Numbered from the stretch's first letter, positions 24,781 to 32,449 are shown. The stretch: DNA of 41,121 bases from an uncultured Collinsella sp. (GCA_934655755.1 CAKUHA010000013.1:1-41121), one strand, 5' to 3'. Made by a program: numbers and translations. Notes: a model not told the origin generated them from the sequence alone.

Positions 24781-25234
24781 CGGCGCGCTCGCGCGCGTGG
24801 AGCTTCACCTCGTCGATGCGGCCGAGGCCGGCGCGGCTGAGCTCGCCGGCCTGCGCGAGGTAGTTCTTCCAGATGTCCGCGACGGGGACGTCGTCGAGCG
24901 AGGCGTAGGAGGCCTTGAGGACGTCGGCCGACATGAGGCCGGCCATGATGGCGGCGGTCATGGGGCGCGAGAGGACCGCGGCGATGCGGTCCTCGGTGGC
25001 GTCGAGCTTGCGCTCGATGTCGAGTGCGGCGACGTCCATCCGCGCGTCGACGACGCTGCGGATGAAGCCCGCGACCTCGTTGCCGTAGAGGTCGAGTTCC
25101 TCCGCGGCGAGCGCCGAGCACAGGAGCGACCGGATCACATCGCTGACGTTGGACTTGTCGAGCTCGGCCCGCGTCTTGAGGGCGGTATAGAGCCTTGAAT
25201 CGAGCTTCACGCTGACTGTTTTAGTTCCGACCAT
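24773..25234 (-). CDS. Ribbon-helix-helix relaxosome accessory protein (MobC-like)
   Basis: A 153-residue protein. The N-terminal 45 residues fit a ribbon-helix-helix fold (Lys-Thr-Val-Ser-Val-Lys-Leu-Asp strand, then two helices), a DNA-binding unit typical of MobC/TraY-like proteins. The rest is helical and acidic. It is the first gene of the mobilization operon, overlapping the relaxase start by 8 bases, and has a strong AAGGAGG before its ATG. Expected role: bind oriT, help the relaxase and repress the operon. Function is inferred from fold and place. Confidence 0.78.
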   Translation of the reverse strand: MVGTKTVSVKLDSRLYTALKTRAELDKSNVSDVIRSLLCSALAAEELDLYGNEVAGFIRSVVDARMDVAALDIERKLDATEDRIAAVLSRPMTAAIMAGLMSADVLKASYASLDDVPVADIWKNYLAQAGELSRAGLGRIDEVKLHARERADG

Positions 25235-25287
25235 AGGGCCTCCTTATAACAAAGAGGGGCCTCTCGGACCCCATGTAATGGTCGTTT

Positions 25288-25530
25288 TTAATTGATGTTG
25301 GTTGACGGGCATTCAGTTCGGTCGATAGTGACTCCGATATAGCTGAGCACGCTGTCGCGGTTGATTCGCCATAACTTGCCGCACTTCACGGCTTTGAACG
25401 TCCCGTTCTGGCAGAGGCGGTAGACAGAGCGATCGCTGATGCCGAGCAGGTACGCGACCGGCAGCGGATCGACGATATCCGGCATACTGCGGAAGTCGTC
25501 GACTCCGATACGCTTTTCTTTGAATTTCAT
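25288..25530 (-). CDS. xis: Excisionase (Xis), HTH_17 type
   Basis: An 80-residue MerR-like winged-helix protein: Leu-Pro-Val-Ala-Tyr-Leu-Leu-Gly-Ile-Ser-Asp-Arg-Ser-Val-Tyr-Arg-Leu, then Phe-Lys-Ala-Val-Lys-Cys-Gly-Lys-Leu-Trp-Arg-Ile, the usual excisionase pattern. AAAGGAG lies before the ATG. It is downstream of int on the same strand but split from it by a terminator, so it probably has its own promoter (TTGACG on the minus strand near 25605-25600 is a candidate -35). It should direct the integrase towards excision. Confidence 0.85.
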   Translation of the reverse strand: MKFKEKRIGVDDFRSMPDIVDPLPVAYLLGISDRSVYRLCQNGTFKAVKCGKLWRINRDSVLSYIGVTIDRTECPSTNIN

Positions 25531-25660
25531 TTCGGTCTCCTTTCTGGAATTTGCCGATTTCTCTTATTTCGCAGTCTGACACGCCGCTGCCGGCATTCGT
25601 CAAAGTACGGGCCGGGCGGACGCTATGGACAAAAAAGACGTTGAAGGGTCGAGGCAACAA

Positions 25661-25686
25661 GAAAAGGCCCGGTTAAAGCCGGGCCT
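25661..25686 (-). terminator. Terminator of int
   Basis: On the minus strand AGGCCCGG (25686-25679) pairs with CCGGGCCT (25672-25665), followed by TTTC. It separates int from xis. Confidence 0.8.
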
Positions 25687-25725
25687 CCGAGCCACTGTTG
25701 ACTTCTTTGCTTGCGACGAAGCAAA

Positions 25726-26931
25726 TCACTCTTTATATAAGCGTCCAAGAGTCCTCATAGCCGATGCGGTGGCTACTGGGTCGGCGCTGGCGTATATGTC
25801 GAGTGTCATCGACGCCTTCGAGTGCCCCATGAGGCTTGCGAGAGTCCTCGGGTCGATTCCGTTGGAAACGGCGTACGTTGCAAAACTGTGCCTGAGGTCG
25901 TGGAAGGTGACGGTGTTCTTGTTCAAGACACCATGGAGCTTCAAGGCCTTTGCCAGGGCCCGCCAAGCGTCGTTGATCCTGGGCGGTTTCAAGAAGGAAC
26001 CGTCCGGAAAGCCGAGGACAAACAGTTCGTCGCTGAACTCAACGCCCAGATTCGCGCATTCGGACTTCATGTCGGCCTCGCGCTTCGCAAGGTCTTTCAT
26101 AAGGTCTTTCGGGCAGTTGGGGATAGCGCGCCGGCTGCTAATGCTCTTGGGGCCCTTGATATAGAACTCGTTATCTGTGTGCCCAATCGCGGCCTCGACT
26201 CGGATCGTTGCGGATTTAAAGTCCACGTTTTTCCATTTCAGGGCGCAAAGCTCGCCGCGCCGCAATCCCGTGTAGAGCGCTATCTTGGCTGCAAGCATCG
26301 CTGGGATATCTATGGAGGCGTTCAGAGTGTTCAAGACCCTGGTTCGCTCTTTGGTTGTAAGCGAATTCGGTAGACCGTAGTTCGCGTCTTCGTTTTTGGG
26401 GACTTTTGCCCAAGAGGCCACGTTTTCGTCAATCCATTTCTTTCGCATTCCATATTTGAGCGAGCCTCGTAACAACCGTAGGGAATTGCAGGCGGTGGAC
26501 CGTGCGTGGGTTGAGGCGATCGCCGTTATCCATTCCTGAACATCCTCTTCCGTAAGGTCTTCCAATGGGACATCACCGAGATACGGTTCGATATTCCGGC
26601 GGAGCATGCCGTGGTATCCGGTCGCCGTGGAGCGCGCGACGTCCGCGCACTCGATATCGATATAGCATGTCACGAGCTTTGAAACGGTGATACCAAGCCC
26701 CTTGGGTTTAGCTGCTTCTGCGGTGGCCTTCTCATTGAGAGATGCGCGGATGGATTCGGCCTCTAGCATGGCGGCATCGCGATGCTTATGGCTTCTGCCT
26801 TTATCGCGCCCTCGATGTTCCAAGAGCTGAGTCTTCTTACGCCAGATGCCGTTCTCCAAATAGGGGAACTGTGCGCGCCAGCGATCGTCCTTAAACTTAT
26901 AAATAGACGAGGTGGTGTATTTCTCTTCCAT
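25726..26931 (-). CDS. int: Tyrosine integrase of the element
   Basis: A 401-residue integrase of the Tn916/phage type with three parts: an N-terminal arm-binding domain (about 1-65), a SAM-like core-binding domain (about 80-165) and the catalytic domain. Catalytic motifs are Thr-Gly-Leu-Arg-Arg-Gly-Glu-Leu, His-Asp-Leu-Arg-His-Ser-Phe and Leu-Met-Gly-His...Thr-Leu-Asp-Ile-Tyr. GGAGGGACA precedes the ATG. It reads away from attR, 155 bases from the core, with three TGTGCAA arm repeats directly upstream of its ribosome site, so binding there may also control its own expression. It should recombine attP with the tRNA-Thr anticodon region. Confidence 0.95.
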   Translation of the reverse strand: MEEKYTTSSIYKFKDDRWRAQFPYLENGIWRKKTQLLEHRGRDKGRSHKHRDAAMLEAESIRASLNEKATAEAAKPKGLGITVSKLVTCYIDIECADVARSTATGYHGMLRRNIEPYLGDVPLEDLTEEDVQEWITAIASTHARSTACNSLRLLRGSLKYGMRKKWIDENVASWAKVPKNEDANYGLPNSLTTKERTRVLNTLNASIDIPAMLAAKIALYTGLRRGELCALKWKNVDFKSATIRVEAAIGHTDNEFYIKGPKSISSRRAIPNCPKDLMKDLAKREADMKSECANLGVEFSDELFVLGFPDGSFLKPPRINDAWRALAKALKLHGVLNKNTVTFHDLRHSFATYAVSNGIDPRTLASLMGHSKASMTLDIYASADPVATASAMRTLGRLYKE

Positions 26932-26941
26932 TGTCCCTCCG

Positions 26942-26972
26942 TGTGCAATCGCGTGTGCAATGAGTGTGCAAT
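26942..26972 (+). repeat. Right arm-type integrase sites (three TGTGCAA repeats)
   Basis: TGTGCAA starts at 26942, 26954 and 26965 (steps of 12 and 11 bp), same orientation as the left set at 7856-7887, between int and attR. Confidence 0.65.
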
Positions 26973-27085
26973 TTGACTGTTTCGGAGACGTCTCAAGTGA
27001 GACTATAAGCGGAAAACGAAAGAAAAAGGCGAGGTTACGGTCGCTATAGTCGCAGATGGACGCTATTAACCAGAATGGAAAGCGA

Positions 27086-27129
27086 TGTAATCAGTGGGTT
27101 GCAGGTTCGATTCCTGTCACTGGCTCCAT
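27086..27129 (+). repeat. attR core (44 bp)
   Basis: Copy of the tRNA-Thr 3' half from the anticodon through CCA. A27103 replaces G7768 and makes an A-U instead of a G-U pair in the T stem. This is the chromosomal tail left after integration. Confidence 0.88.
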
Positions 27130-27367
27130 GAGAGTTTCGGGCTCTGTCTTTATATGGGACAGGGCCCGTTTCTTATATGTGCCGGAATCGAACCCGCAAG
27201 GGCGCGAGCGTTAAGCGAACGCGGAGCATTCGTAGCGAGCGGGCGAGGGTGCCGGCAGGCAGCCGAAGCCGGAGCGGATTCGCGAAGCGAATACGCGGAC
27301 TTCCTGTCACTGGCTCCATGAAAGTTTCGGGCTCTGTCTCTAAATGGGACAGGGCCCGTTTCTTATT
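27111..27367 (+). repeat. 190-bp tandem duplication of tRNA-Thr end plus terminator
   Basis: The block 27111-27177 (T-arm end, CCA and a GGGCTCTGTC/GACAGGGCCC terminator stem) recurs at 27301-27367 with a few changes. Between them is a GC-rich filler that holds GGAATCGAACCCGCAA (27184-27199), the exact reverse complement of 7764-7779 of the tRNA gene. It looks like the scar of an earlier integration or a rearranged att site. Confidence 0.75.
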
Positions 27368-27410
27368 TGATGGGTCATCGGGTTCGGTGTTCGTCTCGTT
27401 CCTTAGTTTG

Positions 27411-27540
27411 TCTCGATCTGTAACACGAGGAGGCGGAAAACGTGTCTAGTTGTTACAGATTTAGATAGATAGTAGAAGTGACGGCGAATCATCTCGATCT
27501 GTAACATCTGGACCAATATTCAGCCTCTTACTGTTACAGA
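27411..27540. repeat. 81-bp-period repeat with TCTGTAACA/TGTTACAGA stems
   Basis: TCTCGATCTGTAACA at 27411 and 27492, and TGTTACAGA at 27451 and 27532, both spaced by 81 bp. Each unit can fold through the TCTGTAACA/TGTTACAGA pair. No gene is supported here. Confidence 0.65.
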
Positions 27541-27578
27541 ACAAGACGGAAGTGGCGAGATGTCTGACTGCCCTGTAT

Positions 27579-27722
27579 GAGCGTGGATTTCCGGACGCAC
27601 GAGGGTGGAAAATCTCCCGCCTGGAGAATGAGCGTGGATAATCTCCCACTTTGGTCGCAAAGCCATGTCAAAAATGGGAGATTATCCACGCTCGATTTCT
27701 AACGGGAGAAAATCCACGCTCG
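27579..27722. repeat. Cluster of inverted GAGCGTGGATAATCTCCCA-type motifs (DnaA-box-like)
   Basis: A perfect 19-bp inverted repeat (27630-27648 and 27675-27693) is flanked by degenerate copies at 27579-27590, 27605-27619 and 27704-27722. Each core has GTGGAT/ATCCAC; the central ones read TTATCCACG, one base from the DnaA box TTATCCACA. The stretch is gene-free. Confidence 0.6.
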
Positions 27723-27914
27723 TATCCTATATATAGATACGAATAAACCGATCTCGAAGAAGCGACAAGTCCTGTTCACTCCACCACACCAAAGTGTTAC
27801 CTCGGGAAATGTCACCAGTGCAGCAAAATCCACCGTCCTTCATATCCAAACTCAATAAAACCGCAGGTTAAAGCTATATAGATACGCCCGGCACCGTGTA
27901 TCTAGAGGTTTTCG

Positions 27915-27944
27915 TTGACAGCCCCCAAGGTTGCATCGTATTAT
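27915..27944 (+). promoter_or_regulatory. Promoter of the tRNA-Tyr-Thr-Met-tuf unit
   Basis: TTGACA (27915-27920) and TATTAT (27939-27944) with an 18-bp spacer. The preceding GAGGTTTTCG is shared with the rpmG promoter. Confidence 0.75.
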
Positions 27945-28006
27945 CTTTTTCGTTCGCGGGGGCGGCGGTCCAAAAGACCAAAGGACCTGCGGATACTTGA
28001 ACGATT

Positions 28007-28088
28007 GGGAGTTTGCCCGAGTGGTTAATGGGGACGGGCTGTAAACCCGTTGGCTCTGCCTACATAGGTTCGAATCCTATAGCTCCCA
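28007..28088 (+). tRNA. tRNA-Tyr (anticodon GUA)
   Basis: Acceptor GGGAGTT with AGCTCCC, anticodon arm ACGGG-CTGTAAA-CCCGT, and a long variable arm as expected for class II Tyr tRNA. The CCA end is not encoded. Confidence 0.93.
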
Positions 28089-28098
28089 CCCGTCAAGT

Positions 28099-28174
28099 GC
28101 CTGTATAGCTCAGTCGGTAGAGCACTTCGTTGGTAACGAAGAGGTCACCAGTTCAAGTCTGGTTGCAGGCTCCA
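28099..28174 (+). tRNA. tRNA-Thr (anticodon GGU)
   Basis: Acceptor GCCTGTA with TGCAGGC, anticodon arm CTTCG-TTGGTAA-CGAAG, encoded CCA. It complements the UGU isoacceptor at 7719. Confidence 0.94.
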
Positions 28175-28177
28175 TCC

Positions 28178-28254
28178 GGCGGTGTAGCTCAGTTGGTTAG
28201 AGCACACGGTTCATACCCGTGGCGTCACTGGTTCGAATCCAGTCACCGCTACCA
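28178..28254 (+). tRNA. tRNA-Met (anticodon CAU)
   Basis: Acceptor GGCGGTG with CACCGCT, anticodon arm CACGG-TTCATAC-CCGTG, encoded CCA. The anticodon stem lacks the three G-C pairs of initiator tRNA, so it is an elongator type; a lysidine-modified Ile tRNA is a less likely reading. Confidence 0.9.
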
Positions 28255-28265
28255 TAGGTAACACG

Positions 28266-28296
28266 GTGGCTTCTCAATAGTATGTTGAGAGGCCAC
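28266..28296 (+). promoter_or_regulatory. Stem-loop in the tuf leader
   Basis: GTGGC and TCTCAA (28266-28277) pair with TTGAGA and GCCAC (28285-28296) between the last tRNA and tuf. It may be a processing site that separates tRNAs from the tuf mRNA. Confidence 0.5.
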
Positions 28297-28350
28297 TATG
28301 GTATAAAGGCAAAGTCCCGTCCGGGGACGACCTGTTTAGAGGAGGGCTTT

Positions 28351-29541
28351 ATGGCCAAAGAGAAGTTTGAGCGCACTAAGCCGCATGTTAACATCGGCAC
28401 CATTGGTCACGTCGACCACGGCAAGACCACGCTGACCGCCGCCATCACCAAGGTTCTCTCTGAGACCGAGGGCTGCAAGGCTGACTTCACTGCGTTCGAG
28501 AACATCGACAAGGCTCCCGAGGAGCGCGAGCGCGGCATTACGATCTCCGTCTCCCACGTCGAGTACGAGACTGCTGCCCGTCACTATGCTCACGTTGACT
28601 GCCCGGGCCACGCTGACTACGTCAAGAACATGATCTCCGGTGCTGCTCAGATGGACGGCGCTATCCTGGTCATCGCCGCTACCGACGGCCCCATGGCTCA
28701 GACCCGCGAGCACATCCTGCTCGCCCGTCAGGTCGGCGTTCCCTACATCGTCGTCTTCCTGAACAAGTGCGACATGGTCGACGATGACGAGCTCATCGAC
28801 CTCGTCGAGATGGAGACCCGTGAGCTCCTCTCCGAGTACGATTTCCCCGGCGACGACATCCCCGTCATCCGTGGTTCCGCTCTGGGCGCTCTCGAGGGCG
28901 ACGCCAAGTGGATGGACGCTATCCGCGAGCTCATGAACGCCGTCGACGAGTACATCCCGACGCCTGCTCGTAACAACGACCTCCCGTTCCTGATGGCCGT
29001 TGAGGACGTTATGACCATCTCCGGCCGTGGTACCGTTGCTACCGGCCGTGTCGAGCGCGGTGAGCTCAAGCTCAACGAGCCCGTCGAGATCGTCGGCATC
29101 AAGGATACCCAGAACACCGTCGTTACCGGTATCGAGATGTTCCGTAAGTCCATGGACTTCTGCGAGGCTGGCGACAACGTCGGTCTGCTGCTCCGCGGCA
29201 TCAAGCGCGAGGACATCGAGCGCGGCCAGGTTCTCTGCAAGCCCGGTTCGGTTACCCCGCACACCAAGTTCACCGGCGAGATCTACGTTCTGACCAAGGA
29301 GGAAGGCGGCCGTCACACCCCGTTCTTCGATGGTTATCGTCCTCAGTTCTACTTCCGTACCACCGACGTTACCGGTACGGTCAAGCTCCCCGAGGGCACC
29401 GAGATGGCTATGCCTGGTGACCACATCACCATCGAGGGCGACCTCATCCACCCGATCGCCATGGAGGAGGGCCTGCGCTTCGCTATCCGCGAAGGTGGCC
29501 ACACCGTCGGTTCGGGCATCGTCTCCACGATCATTGAGTAA
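28351..29541 (+). CDS. tuf: Elongation factor Tu
   Basis: A 396-residue translation GTPase that brings aminoacyl-tRNA to the ribosome. Seen: Gly-His-Val-Asp-His-Gly-Lys-Thr (19-26), Arg-Gly-Ile-Thr-Ile (switch I), [14 protein letters not shown] and Gly-Ser-Ala-Leu. Domains 2 and 3 are complete. The ATG at 28351 has GAGGAGGG eight bases upstream and starts at the conserved Ala-Lys-Glu-Lys-Phe; the frame reaches 23 codons further back into the leader. It follows three tRNA genes under a strong promoter and ends in a terminator. No fusA or str-operon genes adjoin. Confidence 0.98.
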   Translation: MAKEKFERTKPHVNIGTIGHVDHGKTTLTAAITKVLSETEGCKADFTAFENIDKAPEERERGITISVSHVEYETAARHYAHVDCPGHADYVKNMISGAAQMDGAILVIAATDGPMAQTREHILLARQVGVPYIVVFLNKCDMVDDDELIDLVEMETRELLSEYDFPGDDIPVIRGSALGALEGDAKWMDAIRELMNAVDEYIPTPARNNDLPFLMAVEDVMTISGRGTVATGRVERGELKLNEPVEIVGIKDTQNTVVTGIEMFRKSMDFCEAGDNVGLLLRGIKREDIERGQVLCKPGSVTPHTKFTGEIYVLTKEEGGRHTPFFDGYRPQFYFRTTDVTGTVKLPEGTEMAMPGDHITIEGDLIHPIAMEEGLRFAIREGGHTVGSGIVSTIIE

Positions 29542-29570
29542 ATTAGCTCTCTGATATAGCTGACTTAGAG

Positions 29571-29605
29571 AACCCGGCACTTATATGGGTGCCGGGTTCT
29601 TTTCT
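29571..29605 (+). terminator. Terminator of tuf
   Basis: AACCCGGCAC (29571-29580) pairs with GTGCCGGGTT (29589-29598), followed by CTTTTC. Confidence 0.88.
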
Positions 29606-29735
29606 GCAATGGATATTGAGCCGTTGCTGGTGTCGAGAGGATCGATAATGGCCCTGGGTGCACCGTCGATTAGCTCACGATGGCTTCATTGATGTGTTCC
29701 AAATATGAATGGATCCACCGAGAACCAATTGACTC

Positions 29736-29775
29736 GAGGTTTTCGTTGACAGCACTTACGTAGAGCTGATAAAGT
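29736..29775 (+). promoter_or_regulatory. Promoter of rpmG-tRNA-Trp-secE-nusG
   Basis: TTGACA (29746-29751) and TAAAGT (29770-29775), 18 bp apart. The 18 bases 29736-29753 are identical to those at the tRNA-tuf promoter (27905-27922). Confidence 0.65.
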
Positions 29776-29820
29776 ACCAACTCGTGCCCGTACGGGGCGG
29801 AAATGAAAGGTTCAGGATAA

Positions 29821-29970
29821 ATGCGTACTCTAGTTACTCTTGCGTGCACTGAGTGCAAGCGCCGCAACTATACGACCACCAAGAACAAGTCGAACATGCC
29901 TGATCGTATGGAGATCAAGAAGTATTGCCCCTGGTGCCGTCACCACACGCTGCACAAAGAGACTCGCTAG
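29821..29970 (+). CDS. rpmG: 50S ribosomal protein L33
   Basis: A 49-residue ribosomal protein of the large subunit. Two Cys pairs (Cys-Thr-Glu-Cys near 9-12 and Cys-Pro-Trp-Cys near 36-39) show the zinc-binding form. It begins Met-Arg-Thr-Leu-Val-Thr-Leu-Ala and ends His-Lys-Glu-Thr-Arg. GAAAGG stands about ten bases before the ATG. It is followed by tRNA-Trp and secE, the usual bacterial order. Confidence 0.96.
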   Translation: MRTLVTLACTECKRRNYTTTKNKSNMPDRMEIKKYCPWCRHHTLHKETR

Positions 29971-29983
29971 TCTCTAGTCACAT

Positions 29984-30059
29984 ACGCCAGTAGTTCAATT
30001 GGTAGAGCATCGGTCTCCAAAACCGAGTGTTGAGGGTTCGAGTCCTTCCTGGCGTGCCA
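29984..30059 (+). tRNA. tRNA-Trp (anticodon CCA)
   Basis: Acceptor ACGCCAG with CTGGCGT, anticodon arm TCGGT-CTCCAAA-ACCGA, encoded CCA. Its place between rpmG and secE is widely conserved. Confidence 0.94.
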
Positions 30060-30068
30060 GTCATTATT

Positions 30069-30096
30069 CCGTAAGCTCCCAATTGGGGGCTTACGG
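30069..30096 (+). terminator. Stem-loop after tRNA-Trp
   Basis: CCGTAAGCTCCC and GGGGGCTTACGG pair around AATT. Only a short T tract follows, so it is a weak terminator or a processing stem before secE. Confidence 0.55.
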
Positions 30097-30135
30097 TTTA
30101 CTCATGTATAAGCGCATTGCGCGGAGGTAACCCAA

Positions 30136-30447
30136 ATGGCCAACAAGAAGAACAAGAAGAAGGCTCAGCAGCCGGCACCTGCCAACAACGCTGCCGCCAA
30201 CTCCAAGGTTGAGGCCAAGAAGGCCGTTGCCAAGAAGAACGAGAAGCCTGGTTTCTTCGCCCGCACCAAGAAGTATTTCGCTTCGGTGAAGTCCGAGATG
30301 AAGCGTGTTACGTGGCCCGATAAGAAGGAGCTCGTGAACTACTCGGTCGTCGTTTGCGCTTCTCTGATCGTCGTCGGCGTCGTCATCGCTCTGCTCGATG
30401 CTGGCTTTGGCGAGGCTCTTGCTCTGTTCTCTGGATTGAGGGGCTAA
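30136..30447 (+). CDS. secE: Protein translocase subunit SecE
   Basis: A 103-residue subunit of the SecYEG channel. A long basic N-terminal tail rich in Lys, Ala and Pro (about 1-40) precedes the conserved amphipathic helix (Tyr-Phe-Ala-Ser-Val-Lys-Ser-Glu-Met-Lys-Arg-Val-Thr-Trp-Pro) and a single membrane helix (about 69-90). GGAGG lies before the ATG. nusG follows three bases later, the standard pair. Confidence 0.96.
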   Translation: MANKKNKKKAQQPAPANNAAANSKVEAKKAVAKKNEKPGFFARTKKYFASVKSEMKRVTWPDKKELVNYSVVVCASLIVVGVVIALLDAGFGEALALFSGLRG

Positions 30448-30450
30448 ACC

Positions 30451-30987
30451 ATGTCTAAGCGTTGGTACGTCGTTCACACTTACTCTGGATACGAGAACCG
30501 CGTTAAGTCCGATCTCGAGCATCGCATCGAGACCATGGGCATGCAGGACCGTATCTTTGATATCGAGATTCCTATGGAGCGCGTCACCGAGATCAAAGAG
30601 GGTGGCAAGCGCGAGACCAAGGATTCCAAGATTTTCCCGGGTTATGTCCTGGTTCGCATGGAGATGGATGACGATGCTTGGACGTGTGTTCGCAACACGC
30701 CCGGCGTCACCGGTTTCCTGGGCGGCAATGGCAAGCCCGCTCCGCTTTCCCGCGACGAGTACAATAAGATGACTCGTCGTCCCGGTAAGGGCGATTCGCC
30801 CAAGCGCACCTCGGTTGATATTGAGGTCGGTACGTCCGTCCGTGTCACCGATGGCCCGCTTACCGACTTTGATGGCAAGGTCTCCGAGGTTAACACCGAG
30901 GCAGGCAAGCTCAAGGTCACGTTGATGATCTTTGGCCGCGAGACGCCGGTCGAGCTCGACTTTAACCAGGTCGCTGTCATCGCTTAA
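30451..30987 (+). CDS. nusG: Transcription termination/antitermination factor NusG
   Basis: A 178-residue protein with the NGN domain ([11 protein letters not shown] at the start; Ile-Phe-Pro-Gly-Tyr-Val-Leu-Val) and a C-terminal KOW domain ([11 protein letters not shown]). It binds RNA polymerase and couples it to Rho or the ribosome. It starts three bases after secE; GGATTGAGGGG precedes it. rplK follows 120 bases later. Confidence 0.97.
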   Translation: MSKRWYVVHTYSGYENRVKSDLEHRIETMGMQDRIFDIEIPMERVTEIKEGGKRETKDSKIFPGYVLVRMEMDDDAWTCVRNTPGVTGFLGGNGKPAPLSRDEYNKMTRRPGKGDSPKRTSVDIEVGTSVRVTDGPLTDFDGKVSEVNTEAGKLKVTLMIFGRETPVELDFNQVAVIA

Positions 30988-31107
30988 GTTTTCGTCCGTT
31001 CGCGCGAGCGTGCTTCTTCTGTGACTGCTCATCTCAGGAGTGCTTCTAACACGTGCGTGCTTACGATATAGCAAGTACTTCACACTCGTGATTCGAAAGG
31101 AATGACC

Positions 31108-31536
31108 ATGGCTGAGAAGAAGGTTGCCAACGTCATTAAGCTCCAGATTCCTGCTGGTGCCGCTAACCCCGCTCCTCCCGTCGGCCCCGCCCTGGGCGCT
31201 GCTGGCGTGAACATCATGCAGTTCTGCCAGGCCTTTAACGCCGAGACGCAGGACAAGAAGGGCGACATCATCCCCGTTGAGATCACTGTCTACGAGGATA
31301 AGTCCTTCTCCTTCATCACCAAGACCCCGCCGGCGGCTCACCTTATCAAGAAGGAGCTGAACCTCAAGTCTGGTTCCGCTAAGCCCCAGGCCGACAAGGT
31401 TGGTCAGCTCTCCCAGGAGCAGCTCACCAAGATCGCCGAGATCAAGATGCCGGACCTCAATGCCAACGACATTGACGCCGCCAAGAAGATCATCGCCGGT
31501 ACCGCCCGTTCCATGGGCGTCACCATCGCTGAGTAG
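31108..31536 (+). CDS. rplK: 50S ribosomal protein L11
   Basis: A 142-residue protein of the GTPase-associated centre. It has the flexible proline-rich N-terminal domain ([12 protein letters not shown]) and the C-terminal rRNA-binding domain with Ala-Gly-Thr-Ala-Arg-Ser-Met-Gly. Of two in-frame ATGs the second (31108) is right: AAAGGA is six bases upstream and the protein starts Met-Ala-Glu-Lys-Lys. It forms an operon with rplA. Confidence 0.97.
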   Translation: MAEKKVANVIKLQIPAGAANPAPPVGPALGAAGVNIMQFCQAFNAETQDKKGDIIPVEITVYEDKSFSFITKTPPAAHLIKKELNLKSGSAKPQADKVGQLSQEQLTKIAEIKMPDLNANDIDAAKKIIAGTARSMGVTIAE

Positions 31537-31611
31537 CGATTTCTTTAGGTAATGACGGGTGTTCCGGCCGGGGCGCCCGTTAAATGTGTGCAATAGGGCA
31601 CACGATACGAT

Positions 31612-31639
31612 GTGGGAGGGCTCACGCCCGTTTAACCAC
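31612..31639 (+). promoter_or_regulatory. Candidate L1-binding autoregulatory site
   Basis: GTGG (31612-31615) pairs with CCAC (31636-31639) and GGGC (31618-31621) with GCCC (31626-31629), with asymmetric internal loops. The strand TGTGGGAGGG resembles the GGUGGGAGGC of the 23S L1 site. It stands directly before the rplA ribosome site, where excess L1 could block translation. Confidence 0.5.
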
Positions 31640-31653
31640 AGGAGGTAATGCAC

Positions 31654-32361
31654 ATGGCTAAGCATGGTAAGAGCTATAACGCCGCTGCCGAGAAGATCGA
31701 CCGCGCCACGCTCTACACCCCCCTTCAGGCTGCCAAGCTCATCAAGGAGCTCGACACCGCCAAGTTCGACGAGACCGTCGAGGCCCACTTCCGTCTGGGC
31801 GTCGATACTCGTAAGGCCGACCAGAACATCCGCGGCTCCATCTCCCTGCCCCACGGTACCGGCAAGACCGTTCGTGTTGCCGTCTTCGCCGAGGGCGAGA
31901 AGGCCCGCGAGGCCGAGGCTGCCGGCGCCGACATCATCGGTTCCGACGAGCTCGTCGCTCAGATCCAAAAGGGCGAGATCAACTTCGACGCCGCTATCGC
32001 TACGCCGAATATGATGGCCAAGGTTGGCCGCATCGGTAAGATTCTTGGTCCCCGTGGCCTTATGCCGAACCCCAAGCTCGGCACCGTGACCATGGACGTC
32101 GCCAAGATGGTCTCTGAGCTCAAGGCCGGCCGCGTTGAGTATCGTGCCGACCGCTACGGCATCTGCCACGTGCCCCTGGGCAAGAAGTCCTTCTCTGAGC
32201 AGCAGCTCGTCGAGAACTACGCTGCCCTGTACACCGAGATCCTGCGCGTCAAGCCCTCTTCTGCTAAGGGCAAGTACGTTAAGTCCATCTCCGTGTCTTC
32301 CACCATGGGCCCTGGCGTCAAGGTCGATCCCGCTATCCAGCGCGACTTCCTGGCTGAGTAA
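31654..32361 (+). CDS. rplA: 50S ribosomal protein L1
   Basis: A 235-residue L1-stalk protein that also represses its own operon in many bacteria. Seen: His-Phe-Arg-Leu-Gly-Val-Asp and, centrally, [24 protein letters not shown] in pieces. The second of two ATGs is chosen, with GGAGG eight bases upstream. A terminator follows; rplJ-rplL are not adjacent. Confidence 0.97.
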   Translation: MAKHGKSYNAAAEKIDRATLYTPLQAAKLIKELDTAKFDETVEAHFRLGVDTRKADQNIRGSISLPHGTGKTVRVAVFAEGEKAREAEAAGADIIGSDELVAQIQKGEINFDAAIATPNMMAKVGRIGKILGPRGLMPNPKLGTVTMDVAKMVSELKAGRVEYRADRYGICHVPLGKKSFSEQQLVENYAALYTEILRVKPSSAKGKYVKSISVSSTMGPGVKVDPAIQRDFLAE

Positions 32362-32400
32362 CTAACGGTTACTGCCTGAGCAAAGCAAGCATTGCTAAAG

Positions 32401-32432
32401 AAACCCGGTTCTGCCCTGTGCAGGACCGGGTT
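32401..32432 (+). terminator. Terminator of rplK-rplA
   Basis: AAACCCGGTTCTGC pairs with GCAGGACCGGGTTT around a 4-5-nt loop, ending in TTTC. Confidence 0.85.
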
Positions 32433-32449
32433 TCTTGCTATCGCGTCAA

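Larger units (their letters stand above)
7751..27129. mobile_element. Integrative mobilizable element in tRNA-Thr carrying a phase-variable type I RM system
   Basis: About 19.4 kb is bounded by 44-bp direct repeats of the tRNA-Thr 3' half (7751-7794 and 27086-27129, one mismatch). Integrase and Xis genes stand next to the right end. Mobilization genes (RHH protein, relaxase, coupling protein) and an oriT-like region are present, but no VirB4, VirB6 or other mating-pore genes are seen, so transfer would need a helper system. Base composition is mosaic: mobilization genes are very GC-rich while integrase, hsdS target domains and the DUF1648 region are AT-richer. Cargo is dominated by the hsdRMS locus. 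Confidence 0.9.

Noticed and set aside
25235..25287. Alternative oriT upstream of the RHH gene
   Set aside because: Only a short AGAGG-GG-CCTCT stem is seen and no nic-like sequence; the region at 21295-21439 is richer.
27184..27199. A possible reverse-strand tRNA gene
   Set aside because: Only a T-arm fragment is present; no acceptor, D or anticodon arms can be drawn.
27461..27649. A 62-codon minus-strand frame in the repeat zone
   Set aside because: It is made of the repeat motifs themselves and has no ribosome site.
27411..27722. CRISPR array
   Set aside because: Repeats are inverted, uneven in length and spacing, and no cas genes are present.
30091..32169. A 692-codon open frame on the minus strand across secE, nusG, rplK and rplA
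   Set aside because: It is antisense to four certain genes; long antisense frames are normal in GC-rich, biased codon use.
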